From: Azospirillum brasilense
Lineage (GTDB): Bacteria; Pseudomonadota; Alphaproteobacteria; Azospirillales; Azospirillaceae
Reading direction: 5' to 3'
Assembly (NCBI RefSeq): GCF_007827795.1
Contig: NZ_VITI01000024.1
Location: 1 to 61,897, forward strand
DNA: 61,897 nt
Positions 51,398-59,380 of this stretch are shown here, piece by piece; position 1 is the stretch's first letter; every line of letters starts with the position of its first letter. The notes beneath the pieces are model-generated. The model was not told the DNA's origin. It made no database searches and worked only from the letters and a program-made list of their open reading frames with translations. The position numbers were made by a program, and so were the translations under genes.

Positions 51398-51464
51398 AAA
51401 CGGCAACGGCCCCGATCAGGGATCGAGGCCGTCCACCAGGGCGCCCGCGTCGGCCGCCAGCTCG

Positions 51465-52160
51465 TCAATCGACCGCGGCCATGTCCACCTTGTCGGTGCC
51501 GCAGATCAGGTGCAGGCCGGGCTTGCCCCAGGCGTTGCAGCCGCAGGCCGGGCAGGAGTATTTCACCTTTTTCTTGGCCGCCGCCGCTGCGGCCTCTGCG
51601 TCCTCCGCCTCGTCCCCCTCGCCGTCGTCGCTGATGGAATCGCCGGCAATGGCCGCCGCCGCGCTCACCGTGTTCTCGATCCACGCGACGCCGTAGCCAT
51701 CCCTAACCAGGTCGTCGCACGCGAGTTCGAACGGCCCGCCCGGCGCGGGGTAGTCGCTGACCTTCTGGCCGACGCGCTTGCCGCCCGGCTGGCCGGTGTC
51801 GGACGGGATCAGGCCGACCGCCTCCATTTTGTCCGCCCATTCGGTGTTGTGGTAGGTGGCGCGCGACGGCGTTCCGTAGTGGTGCTGCCACAGGTGCACC
51901 ATCTCGTGGACGAGCGTCTGAAGCACCTCGACCGTGCCCATGTGGAAGTGGACCGGGTTCAAGGCAATCTCGTCCGTCACCTCCGAGCCGTCAGCGCTGC
52001 GGAACCGCCGCCCGCTGAAGTAGCCGGCGCAGCCCTTTTTCCGCTGAAACGTGATGAGGCACCCCGGCAGATCGCCGCCGAACAGACGCTCGTTGAAAAA
52101 CTCGTAAGCCCGGTTCAGATCGCCGTACGCCTGTGCCGTGGGGGTGGGGATGCCGGTCAT
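51465..52160 (-). CDS. SprT-like zinc metalloprotein
   Basis: 231 aa with GAGGAACGAG upstream. VLQTLVHEMVHLWQHHYG contains the HExxH metal site. An acidic Ala/Lys linker and a C-terminal zinc ribbon (SCPACG and, downstream, CG) follow. This is the SprT/Spartan plan, known in eukaryotes for cleaving DNA-protein crosslinks and common on mobile elements. Its promoter region is bracketed by two TCGTACGA operators, so expression is specifically controlled. Confidence 0.8.
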   Translation of the reverse strand: MTGIPTPTAQAYGDLNRAYEFFNERLFGGDLPGCLITFQRKKGCAGYFSGRRFRSADGSEVTDEIALNPVHFHMGTVEVLQTLVHEMVHLWQHHYGTPSRATYHNTEWADKMEAVGLIPSDTGQPGGKRVGQKVSDYPAPGGPFELACDDLVRDGYGVAWIENTVSAAAAIAGDSISDDGEGDEAEDAEAAAAAAKKKVKYSCPACGCNAWGKPGLHLICGTDKVDMAAVD

Positions 52161-52172
52161 CGCTCGTTCCTC

Positions 52173-52240
52173 TGTTTCGTACGATACAGTTTACACCTTG
52201 AGCTAAACCCCGGCAACCCGCTTCTGTATCGTACGAAACA
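52173..52240 (-). promoter_or_regulatory. SprT-gene promoter with two TCGTACGA palindromic operators
   Basis: TGTTTCGTACGATACA (52173-52188) and its inverse TGTATCGTACGAAACA (52225-52240) are centred 52 bp apart, about five helical turns. On the minus strand a -35 TTGCCG, 17-bp spacer and -10 TAAACT lie between them. The layout suggests loop-forming repression. A third copy is at 22547-22562. Confidence 0.65.
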
Positions 52241-52294
52241 TTTTGCGGCCGCGCCGATGGTTGACGCCAGGGTCAAGGCGACGGCCGAGGCCCT

Positions 52295-52307
52295 GTTCGC
52301 CGCTAAA
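52295..52307. promoter_or_regulatory. Degenerate KorB operator before cassette 1
   Basis: GTTCGCCGCTAAA matches OB at 11 of 13 positions. It holds the same place, just upstream of the twin-palindrome promoter, as the perfect operators of cassettes 2 and 3. Confidence 0.4.
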
Positions 52308-52331
52308 GCCCCGCTTCCGTTCGTCCGTTTC

Positions 52332-52381
52332 GTTACCGGTAACGTTTTCCTGTTGGATATCGTTACCGGTAACGGTATAAT
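52332..52381 (+). promoter_or_regulatory. Twin GTTACCGGTAAC promoter, cassette 1
   Basis: Palindromes GTTACCGGTAAC at 52332-52343 and 52362-52373 (30-bp period). A -35 TTGGAT (52353-52358) and -10 TATAAT (52376-52381) are 17 bp apart, with the second palindrome filling the spacer. The predicted start is near 52388. Binding of a repressor would block both boxes. Confidence 0.8.
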
Positions 52382-52408
52382 GGGCGCATGATCCAGGAGC
52401 TTCCCCCG

Positions 52409-54124
52409 ATGACTGACGCCGACGCCGACGCCTTTGCTCAAAGCCTCTCGGACGAGGAGTTGGCCAGCTACAAAGTCCGCATGATTGACTCGCGCAACGG
52501 CGAGGCGCACACCGCCGAGGAACGGGCGGTGATCGTGGAGCGCATCCAGCGGCAGGACGCCAGGGACGAGCAGGCCCTCGCCGAACGCGGTTTCCCGATC
52601 AACGGCCGGGTGCGGATCGCCGAGACCTATCGCCGGATGATGAATCACGGCCATTGGGTCGGCCGCCAAGGCACCATCGTCCGCTCCGCCTTGGGCGGGG
52701 ATTGCCTCTATGTCCGCCTCGATCCCGCCCCGCGCGAGCGCGTGGTAAAGGTGCCGCTGATCGACGTTGCCGACCTGGAGCCGGCCCCGCAGTTCGGCCA
52801 CAACGGCGGCCCTCCCCTGGACGACGCCGCGCCCGCCGCGCCGGCCATCCGGATCACGCCGCCGAGCAACGTCAGCATGAAGGAAATCGCCCTGAAGCTG
52901 CCGGCGACGTCCGACGTCCGCGCGTGCGCCAGCTCCGCCGGCTTCACCATCACGCGCTTCGTTGAAGGGCGGAGCTGGTCAACGCTCGCCTATGTGAGCG
53001 GCGCGCAATCCGACGACGAGGCGCTTTCCGCCTTCCACGCCAGGGTGGAGGCGTGCCGCGTGGACGCCCAGCTTCCCCGGGTGCAAGTGTCCATCGGCCC
53101 GCGCCACCGCGGCGCCTATGCCGTGTCGATCACCATCGACGGCACGGTTAGGAGCGGCACCCTGCCCTTTGCCGGCCACCGCGGCTATGCCGGCAGCAAG
53201 CGCAGCGCCGAAGCCTTCGGCCGCGACCAGCGCCGCGCCGCCGCCGCCGCCCTGATCGCCCACGAGGCGGAACACGGCCCGTGGCAAGCCAAGATGGACG
53301 CCGACGAGCGCGCCAAATGGACCGAGCCGACCGAGGCCGACCGCCGGAGCCACATCGCCGCGCTCATCCGCATCGCCCTCGCGAAGCCGTGGAACGGAAA
53401 GGGCATGCCGACGCCCAGCCAGTTCATCCGCAAGTTCGACATCGAGGACGAGGCCGCCGCCCAGGCCGCCCCGCGCAGCCGTCCCCATCGCCGCGTGCTC
53501 GTCCTGCCGTGCAGCGCCACCAAGCGCCGCGATCGTGCCCCCCTGCCCGCCCGCGACCGCTACACCGGGCCGTTGTGGCTGTCCTACCGGGCGGCCGTCG
53601 CGGAGATCGGCGCGGCGCCGCGCACGCTCGTCCTCAGCGCCGAATTCGGATTGATCGACGCCGACACGCCCATTCCGCACTACGAGCGGCGCCTGGACGA
53701 CGACCGCGCCGTTGACATCGCCGCCGACCCGGCCCAGCTCGACCGCTTGGCGGCCGCCATCGGCGCCGCGACCGAAGTCTATGTGACCGGCGGCGCGCTC
53801 TACCGGGCCACCGTGACGGCGATGGTGAAGGCGCTGCGCATCACCGGGCGGGTGCCGCCCGACCTTGCGCTGATCGCCCCGGACGGCTTGGGCATCGGCG
53901 AGCAGCGCGCCGCCCTGCGCGCGTGGCTGGCCGCCGCAGCGCCGGCCAGGGCCGCCGCGGTTCTGACGCCAGGACAAGGGTACGAGGCCCAGCGGCGCTG
54001 CGCCCAGGGCGTGCAATGGCAACCGTGCGAGGTCATGGCCGTCGCCGGCAGCGGGTGCACCGTCCGTTTCCACGACGGCGCCCAGCTTCCCCGACCGGCC
54101 GCCGCCGTGCGCCGGGCGGTTTAG
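52409..54124 (+). CDS. Cassette 1 protein: DUF6884/YaaA-like domain with shared C-terminal module
   Basis: About 571 aa from ATG 52409 (AGGAG 9 nt upstream; ATG 52388 would sit at the predicted transcript start). A GHNGGPPLDD motif lies near residue 130. Residues about 360-510 resemble DUF6884/YaaA-type domains (VLVLPCSATKRRDRAPLPAR, then LVLSAEFGLIDADTPIPHYE). The last about 45 residues (QWQPCEV...VRFHDGAQLPRPAAAVRR, middle omitted) recur in the next two large genes. YaaA relatives include DNA-binding and base-processing proteins, but function here is unknown. Confidence 0.7.
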   Translation: MTDADADAFAQSLSDEELASYKVRMIDSRNGEAHTAEERAVIVERIQRQDARDEQALAERGFPINGRVRIAETYRRMMNHGHWVGRQGTIVRSALGGDCLYVRLDPAPRERVVKVPLIDVADLEPAPQFGHNGGPPLDDAAPAAPAIRITPPSNVSMKEIALKLPATSDVRACASSAGFTITRFVEGRSWSTLAYVSGAQSDDEALSAFHARVEACRVDAQLPRVQVSIGPRHRGAYAVSITIDGTVRSGTLPFAGHRGYAGSKRSAEAFGRDQRRAAAAALIAHEAEHGPWQAKMDADERAKWTEPTEADRRSHIAALIRIALAKPWNGKGMPTPSQFIRKFDIEDEAAAQAAPRSRPHRRVLVLPCSATKRRDRAPLPARDRYTGPLWLSYRAAVAEIGAAPRTLVLSAEFGLIDADTPIPHYERRLDDDRAVDIAADPAQLDRLAAAIGAATEVYVTGGALYRATVTAMVKALRITGRVPPDLALIAPDGLGIGEQRAALRAWLAAAAPARAAAVLTPGQGYEAQRRCAQGVQWQPCEVMAVAGSGCTVRFHDGAQLPRPAAAVRRAV

Positions 54125-54130
54125 CCCGCC

Positions 54131-54143
54131 TTTAGCCGCTAAA
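54131..54143. promoter_or_regulatory. KorB operator (OB) before cassette 2
   Basis: A perfect TTTAGCCGCTAAA, 7 bp after the cassette 1 stop and 15 bp before the first palindrome. Confidence 0.87.
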
Positions 54144-54157
54144 GGCCGCTCTTTTCC

Positions 54158-54207
54158 GTTACCGGTAACGTTTCCCTATTGGATTTCGTTACCGGTAACG
54201 GTATAAT
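54158..54207 (+). promoter_or_regulatory. Twin GTTACCGGTAAC promoter, cassette 2
   Basis: Palindromes at 54158-54169 and 54188-54199, -35 TTGGAT at 54179-54184 and -10 TATAAT at 54202-54207, spacing 17 bp. Geometry identical to cassettes 1 and 3. Confidence 0.8.
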
Positions 54208-54246
54208 CCGGTGCATCAGACGCCCCCGCCCCTTGGAGCCTCGCCG

Positions 54247-54366
54247 ATGCAAATCTTCTCCCACACCCCCATCCGTCACCGTCGCCTCCGCGTCATCGGG
54301 TACGGCCGCATCCTGTTGACCGGCCGCAACATCCTCACCTGGAGCCGGGCGTGGGGGCGGCTGTAA
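54247..54366 (+). CDS. Cassette 2 small basic protein
   Basis: 39 aa, first ATG after the promoter, with TTGGAG upstream. Very basic (HRRLRVIGYGRILLTGRN), ending SRAWGRL. The ending resembles that of the 77-aa protein in cassette 3 (LRWGRERL). It may be a true miniprotein or a translated leader. Confidence 0.5.
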   Translation: MQIFSHTPIRHRRLRVIGYGRILLTGRNILTWSRAWGRL

Positions 54367-54392
54367 AGCCCCCCGCCCCGGAGCGCCGCACG

Positions 54393-56237
54393 ATGACGCA
54401 CCTCACCGACGCCGACGCGAAGCCCCTGGACGGCTTCATCACGCCGGCCGACGCAAGCACCGTCGCCGAGAAGCCGGCCGGGCCGTTTTCCACCTGCGTC
54501 CCGCTGGACCGGATCACGGTGCGTCTGCGCGGCGCGTTTCTCGACCAGGGCACCAACCACGGCCGCACGCTGGTCGGCGAGTACCTGACCCAAGCGCGGC
54601 TGCATTTCGTCGTGGTGAAGCCGCCGGGCGCCGGAGGATTGGCAAGCACGGTTCTCGGGCCGATTGATCCCTCCGACGTGGAGACGATCACCCTCGACCA
54701 GTCGGCCGAGGACGTGATGCGCGACCGCTATGAGCGCAAGCACGGTGACCCGTTCCTGTCGTGGACGCCCGCGACCCGCGACGAGTTCGAACGGGCGCTG
54801 TACGAGCTGGCGGACGAGGTGAGCCGCTTGCGCGACGAGGGCGACACGGCGAGGGATGCGCGCGATTGGGATCGGGAGCGCACGGCCAACCGGCGGAGGC
54901 GGCAGATCGTGGTGCAGTTTGACGAACTGGCGGAGCGGATTCGCCTCGCCAAGACCAAGCGCCGCTATGTTCTCGCCGACGCCGGCATGATGCGCCATCA
55001 CGGACAGCGCTTCGACCCGCTGCGCGACTGCGACGGCCCGCTTGCGGCGCAAAACTTTGTGCGCCCCCTGCCGCTGGACTTCCACCCCGACCCCACCGAG
55101 CGCCAGGACCGGGCGGCTCGCCGCCAGGAGCGTCACCAGCTCGACGCCCACGCCGCCGAGCTGGACCTGATGCGCCAGAGGTTGAAGGCCGCCGGCATCG
55201 AGGCCCGCCGCCCGCTGCATTTCGACCACCTGTTGATCAAAGTGGACACGTCTTCCGGACCCGCGCTTTGGAACATCGACATCGGCGCCGATGGTCGGCC
55301 AGTCGTGACCTGGGGGGAGAGCGGCAAGGCCGGACGCGCCGCGACGACCCGCAAGCGGCTGTCGCAGAAAGGCGAGGTGGTCACCGCCTTGCGCCAACTC
55401 TGCGCCGAGCGGGCAAGGGAGTTGCGCGCCCAGGAGTTCGCCCGGCCGCTCGCCATCGGCGACGAGTTCGACCACCATTCCTACCGCTGGCGTCTGTCCG
55501 TCATCAAACCGGATGGAGCGGTGCACGCCGACAACGTGAACAGCGGCAGCGTCATGCACAAAACCATTTGGCTGTCGGTGGAGGACTTCCAGCGCTCCAC
55601 CGGCCGGCGGATCGCCCCGCCCGCCCCGCCGCCGGCCGCGCCCGCCATGATCGGCCACAACGGCGGCCCGAGCCTGGACGACGACCAGGACGCCGCATCG
55701 CCCCTCGACGCCGAGCGCGCCCGTCTGGCCGCGTTGGAGGCCGCGGCCATCCACCCCCGTCCGGAGATCACCGACGCCGCCCAGGCGCACCCCGCCACGC
55801 GCCCGCTCGTCGATGCCCTCTCTTCCGCCCGGCACCGCGCCCATAGCGTGGCGGAGGACCTTGCCCGCGCGCAGTTTCCGCACCGCGCCGGCAACTGCTG
55901 TTTCAAGATCGGCGGCAGCAAGGAGACGGGCGCCTTGCGCAACGCCTACACCGCCGCCTGTGCCGACGAGGACGCCAAGCGGCACCCCATGACCGCCAAG
56001 CTCCGGCGGCAAATCCGCGGCCGTCTCGCGCACGCCGCCGCCAGCCTGCGCAAGACGCTCGCCCGCCAGGGCGTGCCCGTCGCGCGACCCGCCTACGAGA
56101 CGCAGCGCCGCACCTCCGCCGGCATCGTGTGGGAGCCCTGCGAGATCGTCACCACCGCCGACCACGGCCATGTTGTCCGCTTCCGTGACGGCACCGAGCT
56201 TCCCCGACCGGCCGCCGCCGTGCGCCGGGCGGTTTAG
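54393..56237 (+). CDS. Cassette 2 large protein with shared C-terminal module
   Basis: 614 aa from ATG 54393 (frame open from 54351). It is soluble and charged, with coiled-coil-like helices around residues 125-190 (RDWDRERTANRRRRQIVVQF). A GHNGGPSLDDD motif is near residue 420, and the about 45-residue terminal module (WEPCEI...VRFRDGTELPRPAAAVRR, middle omitted) is shared with cassettes 1 and 3. No catalytic family was recognised. Its stop codon lies inside the next KorB operator. Confidence 0.65.
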   Translation: MTHLTDADAKPLDGFITPADASTVAEKPAGPFSTCVPLDRITVRLRGAFLDQGTNHGRTLVGEYLTQARLHFVVVKPPGAGGLASTVLGPIDPSDVETITLDQSAEDVMRDRYERKHGDPFLSWTPATRDEFERALYELADEVSRLRDEGDTARDARDWDRERTANRRRRQIVVQFDELAERIRLAKTKRRYVLADAGMMRHHGQRFDPLRDCDGPLAAQNFVRPLPLDFHPDPTERQDRAARRQERHQLDAHAAELDLMRQRLKAAGIEARRPLHFDHLLIKVDTSSGPALWNIDIGADGRPVVTWGESGKAGRAATTRKRLSQKGEVVTALRQLCAERARELRAQEFARPLAIGDEFDHHSYRWRLSVIKPDGAVHADNVNSGSVMHKTIWLSVEDFQRSTGRRIAPPAPPPAAPAMIGHNGGPSLDDDQDAASPLDAERARLAALEAAAIHPRPEITDAAQAHPATRPLVDALSSARHRAHSVAEDLARAQFPHRAGNCCFKIGGSKETGALRNAYTAACADEDAKRHPMTAKLRRQIRGRLAHAAASLRKTLARQGVPVARPAYETQRRTSAGIVWEPCEIVTTADHGHVVRFRDGTELPRPAAAVRRAV

Positions 56238-56245
56238 CCGCTAAA
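56233..56245. promoter_or_regulatory. KorB operator (OB) before cassette 3
   Basis: A perfect TTTAGCCGCTAAA that includes the TAG stop of the cassette 2 gene, 15 bp before the first palindrome. Confidence 0.87.
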
Positions 56246-56260
56246 GGCCGCCTCCTTTTC

Positions 56261-56310
56261 GTTACCGGTAACGTTTTTCTGTTGGATTTCGTTACCGGTA
56301 ACGGTATAAT
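56261..56310 (+). promoter_or_regulatory. Twin GTTACCGGTAAC promoter, cassette 3
   Basis: Palindromes at 56261-56272 and 56291-56302, -35 TTGGAT at 56282-56287 and -10 TATAAT at 56305-56310, spacing 17 bp. Confidence 0.8.
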
Positions 56311-56343
56311 CCGCGCATAAGGTCACCGGGAAAGGAGCGCGGG

Positions 56344-56508
56344 ATGGTTCGCAACCACTGCACGGGAACGATGGAAACGCCGGTCAGCGCCATGACCGAC
56401 CAAGAGGTGATCGCCTACCGCCGTTGGCCGGCGCACCTGACCGTCGCACAGATGCGCGAACAGATCGCGTGGTGGCAGTCGCCGGAGTTCCGTCGGGTGC
56501 CTTGCTGA
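56344..56508 (+). CDS. Cassette 3 small protein 1
   Basis: 54 aa with AAAGGAG upstream; first gene after the promoter. Contains MTDQEVIAYRRWPAHLTVAQMREQIAWW, amphipathic and Trp-rich. Unknown function. Confidence 0.55.
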   Translation: MVRNHCTGTMETPVSAMTDQEVIAYRRWPAHLTVAQMREQIAWWQSPEFRRVPC

Positions 56509-56540
56509 CCCGCTTCCCTTCCCACCAGGAGTTTCCCACC

Positions 56541-56774
56541 ATGGCCGCCCGCACCCTGACCGTTGCCGCCCACCCCTCCGCCAAGCCCGCCATGGGCGTC
56601 ATCCTCGACTGGTTCCAGTCGGGCGGGGTTGTGCGCGGCCGCCACGCCGGCCGGCGCATCCGGACCTCGCGCGTCGTCGCCCGCTACCGCATCGGCCGGA
56701 CCCTCTACGTCGAAACCCTCAACAGCGTGTACGAGCTGCGCCACGGTCTGCGCTGGGGGCGGGAGCGGCTGTAA
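56541..56774 (+). CDS. Cassette 3 small protein 2
   Basis: 77 aa with AGGAG upstream. Basic, with MGVILDWFQSGGVVRGRHAG and ending YELRHGLRWGRERL, related in its tail to the 39-aa protein of cassette 2. A nucleic-acid-binding role is possible from charge only. Confidence 0.55.
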   Translation: MAARTLTVAAHPSAKPAMGVILDWFQSGGVVRGRHAGRRIRTSRVVARYRIGRTLYVETLNSVYELRHGLRWGRERL

Positions 56775-56823
56775 GCCGCGCCCGCACCAGGGAACGTTTG
56801 GCGAAGCACCAGGAGGCCGCACG

Positions 56824-58533
56824 ATGGCGAGAGGCAATGTCAGGGCGTGGCCGTGCGACGGCTACACGCTGTTGGGCAGCGAGAACTGCCATATGTTCGA
56901 GTTCCAGGCCGCGCCGGACATCGACCCCGCCCCAATCCCGCTTGGCGACGGTTCCATTCTCCGCCCCGGTGACCGGGTGACCTACTTCGGTGGGCGCCGC
57001 ACTTTCGCCGGCTTCACCCACCTCGACTTGGCGCGCGGGTACCTGGAGTACCTTGGATTGCGCCAGGAAAACGACCTCGACCGCTGCGCCGTGCTGTTCC
57101 GCTGGTCCGAGTGCCCCGACCCGCTTTTGCTCTATGGCGCGTTCCTACTGCCTGGTTCTCCGACACAGTTCGTCTACACCACCCAGCACGTATCCAGCCG
57201 CGTCATCGAGACGACCACCGTCCACCGCGCCGCAGCCCTGGAGGCGGCCTTGTGGGTGTCGGTGCCGGAGGTGCCGACCGAGGCGCAGTATTATGCCGGC
57301 GCAGCGGCCTTGGACCTCCCCGGCATCCACGGCCGCCACCGCGTGGCGCCCGTGCTGACCGGTCCGAACCGCCCAGGCTTTCTCGTGGCCTACGTCGCCA
57401 TGATCGAGGCCGCGCCCCCGCCCCCCGCCGGCAGCGCACCGCTTCCCGGCCGCCGCTGGGTGCCGGCCGACCTCGCAACCGTGCAATGGACGGCCGCCGT
57501 CCGGTCCTATCGGGCGGTCAAGCGCTACATGGAAAAGATGCTGATGGACGCCGACAACCGCCAGGACCACACCGGCATGTACGAAGCCATGAATCGTGCC
57601 GCTGTGCAGTACGACGCGCCGTCCGCCGAGGCCGCCGACTTCTTGGCCCACAAGCACCCCGTCATGGCCGTCTCCTGCCCCGACTGCGGCGCCGCCGTGG
57701 GCGCGTGGTGCAAACGCCCGAGCGGGCACAGCGGGCGGTTCGTGGACTTCCATGCCGCCCGCAAGAGGGCCGCGGACGCGGCATGGGAGCGCCAGGGATC
57801 GCGACTCATCTACCGGTCCGGCAGCGCGTGGAGTTACGAGGCGCCCGCACCCGCCAATTTTCTGGCGTACATCCATCCGACCTTGGCCGTTCCGTGCCCT
57901 TGCGGTGCCGGCATCGGCGAAGGATGCCGCGACACATGGGCGACGCACGCTTTTTGGTTCCACCAGGACCGGACCATTGCCGCTTTGCAGGAATGGGTTC
58001 GCCAGGGATCGCGGATCATCTACCGCACGCGGACCGGCTGGAGTTACGACCCTCCGGAGCGGTTCGCGGCGGGAGAAGCCGCGGAGGCGCAGCGGCGCGG
58101 CGCCCAGGGCATTCAATGGGAACCGTGCGAGATCTCCGCGGTTACCGGCGCATCGTGCACCGTCCGCTTTCGCGACGGCGCCGAACTTCCCCGCCCGGCC
58201 GCCGCCGTCCGCCGACCGGGCCACGCCGACCGTGCGGCCCCCATCGTCACCGCGCCCTATTGCGCCGTCAGCGGGCGCCAACTCCACACGCTGGGGACGG
58301 CTTTGGCCGACCACCCGGCGCTTGGCGACCCGGAAATCGTCCTTGGCGTTGCCGACAGCCATCAGCGCGTCACCTTGGCCTTGGAGCAGCCGGGGGCCGA
58401 CCGCTATAAGCTCATCGGCTTTGTCACCGCCAGCCACGGCTTGCACAGCTCCGGCTCGTGCATGCCGGTGATGGAGCTGGAGGCGTTCATCGGCCGATGG
58501 ATCGCCTCTGCCCAGGCCGCCGTGTTCCCCTAA
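56824..58533 (+). CDS. Cassette 3 large protein with two zinc-finger units and shared module
   Basis: 569 aa from ATG 56824 (AGGAGG nearby). The N-terminal half is unassigned (GDRVTYFGGRRTFAGF). Two consecutive about 70-aa repeats (about 277-345 and 346-415) follow, each with a cysteine cluster (SCPDCGAAVGAWC, PCPCGAGIGEGC) and later His, then GSR(L/I)IYR and WSY. The shared module (WEPCEI...VRFRDGAELPRPAAAVRR, middle omitted) is at about 422-465, here internal, with a further 100-aa domain after it. Possibly a nucleic-acid-binding protein; the family is not identified. Confidence 0.68.
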   Translation: MARGNVRAWPCDGYTLLGSENCHMFEFQAAPDIDPAPIPLGDGSILRPGDRVTYFGGRRTFAGFTHLDLARGYLEYLGLRQENDLDRCAVLFRWSECPDPLLLYGAFLLPGSPTQFVYTTQHVSSRVIETTTVHRAAALEAALWVSVPEVPTEAQYYAGAAALDLPGIHGRHRVAPVLTGPNRPGFLVAYVAMIEAAPPPPAGSAPLPGRRWVPADLATVQWTAAVRSYRAVKRYMEKMLMDADNRQDHTGMYEAMNRAAVQYDAPSAEAADFLAHKHPVMAVSCPDCGAAVGAWCKRPSGHSGRFVDFHAARKRAADAAWERQGSRLIYRSGSAWSYEAPAPANFLAYIHPTLAVPCPCGAGIGEGCRDTWATHAFWFHQDRTIAALQEWVRQGSRIIYRTRTGWSYDPPERFAAGEAAEAQRRGAQGIQWEPCEISAVTGASCTVRFRDGAELPRPAAAVRRPGHADRAAPIVTAPYCAVSGRQLHTLGTALADHPALGDPEIVLGVADSHQRVTLALEQPGADRYKLIGFVTASHGLHSSGSCMPVMELEAFIGRWIASAQAAVFP

Positions 58534-58553
58534 CGCCGTCCAAGGTCCGCGCC

Positions 58554-58823
58554 ATGCCCCGCAAGCCCGTCCATTCGATCCCCGTTCCCCTCAAGGACCG
58601 CGTGCGCCAGACCCGCGCCCGCCGCCGCGCCGAAGGCTTGCCGTCGCTTGATGTCGCGCGCCGCCTGTTGGTGGAGCAAATGGCCGACCTTCCGCCCGCC
58701 CAACGGGCGCAACTCGTGGACGCGGCTTGCGCGGCGCTCCCACCCGATCAGCGCGCCGGCAGTCGCCTTGTCATGGCGAAGCTGTTGAACCTTCCCGACC
58801 AGCCGGAGGAGCGTCAGGTTTAG
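58554..58823 (+). CDS. Small basic helical protein
   Basis: 89 aa. Starts PRKPVHSIPVPLKDRVRQTRARRRA, which could be a short DNA-binding arm, then helices (LVEQMADLPPAQRAQLVDAA). It may be the last gene of cassette 3. Its 3' end overlaps the convergent transglycosylase gene by 53 bp. Confidence 0.5.
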   Translation: MPRKPVHSIPVPLKDRVRQTRARRRAEGLPSLDVARRLLVEQMADLPPAQRAQLVDAACAALPPDQRAGSRLVMAKLLNLPDQPEERQV

Positions 58824-59262
58824 CATCGGCCTTCCGCCGCTTCTTTGCCCCCTCCGGCGCGTCATACAACCCCACCGTTTTCCCGAACACCTGCTGACGG
58901 TAGCGTGTGGCGTGAACTTCCGTGCGAGAATGATAATGGCCGATGGCTGTCCAAATATCGCCCGTGCGCTTCCAATGCTCGTTCAACAGGTAGCCCGCCG
59001 CTTGGGCGTTAAAGCATCCATCATCCCGCAGACGGGCTTTCGCTTCTTCGACGGAAAGACCAAATTGCTTGGCGATGATCGGCACATTTACGTCGTTGAC
59101 CTGGAATGGCCCATGATCGTACGTGCCGTTGCTGTTCCGGCTGCTGGCGCCCTCCCGACCATTTTCTTGCCGTAGCAGCGAAAACATCGTCTCACGCGGA
59201 AAACCGCGGTCATTCTGTATCTGTATGAGACACGCCAGTGTAAGGGCCACTATCGACATCAC
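58771..59262 (-). CDS. Lytic transglycosylase
   Basis: 163 aa. A short hydrophobic N-terminus is followed by an SLT domain: FSLLRQENGREG (likely catalytic Glu), NGTYDHGPFQVN, and GHYHSRTEVHATRY. It is more like PilT of the R64 pilus set or phage-type enzymes than TrbN. It may serve the pil machine, which has no such gene in its own cluster. A Lys/Pro-rich tail is unusual. Confidence 0.72.
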   Translation of the reverse strand: MMSIVALTLACLIQIQNDRGFPRETMFSLLRQENGREGASSRNSNGTYDHGPFQVNDVNVPIIAKQFGLSVEEAKARLRDDGCFNAQAAGYLLNEHWKRTGDIWTAIGHYHSRTEVHATRYRQQVFGKTVGLYDAPEGAKKRRKADAKPDAPPAGREGSTASP

Positions 59263-59380
59263 CGCCTCTGTCTTGTATCTGCGTCACTTTCTTTCGACGC
59301 TACCGTGTAACCAATAGTGTATGTTTACCTCCTTTGGTACGATTGCGCATCAACGAACACACAACCAGAAGGCCGCTTTC

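Noticed and set aside
54276..56171. Long open frame on the minus strand (631 codons)
   Set aside because: It is the antisense of the cassette 2 gene. Its translation is low-complexity Gly/Arg/Val-rich, and the plus-strand gene has promoter, ribosome site and shared module. High GC keeps antisense frames open.
57145..58446. Overlapping long frames on both strands across cassette 3
   Set aside because: Only the 56824-58533 frame has the zinc-finger repeats, shared module and ribosome site.
58771..58823. Overlap of convergent genes as evidence that one is false
   Set aside because: Both retain recognisable features (SLT motifs on minus; a coherent helical product on plus), and short tail-to-tail overlaps are common in compact plasmids.
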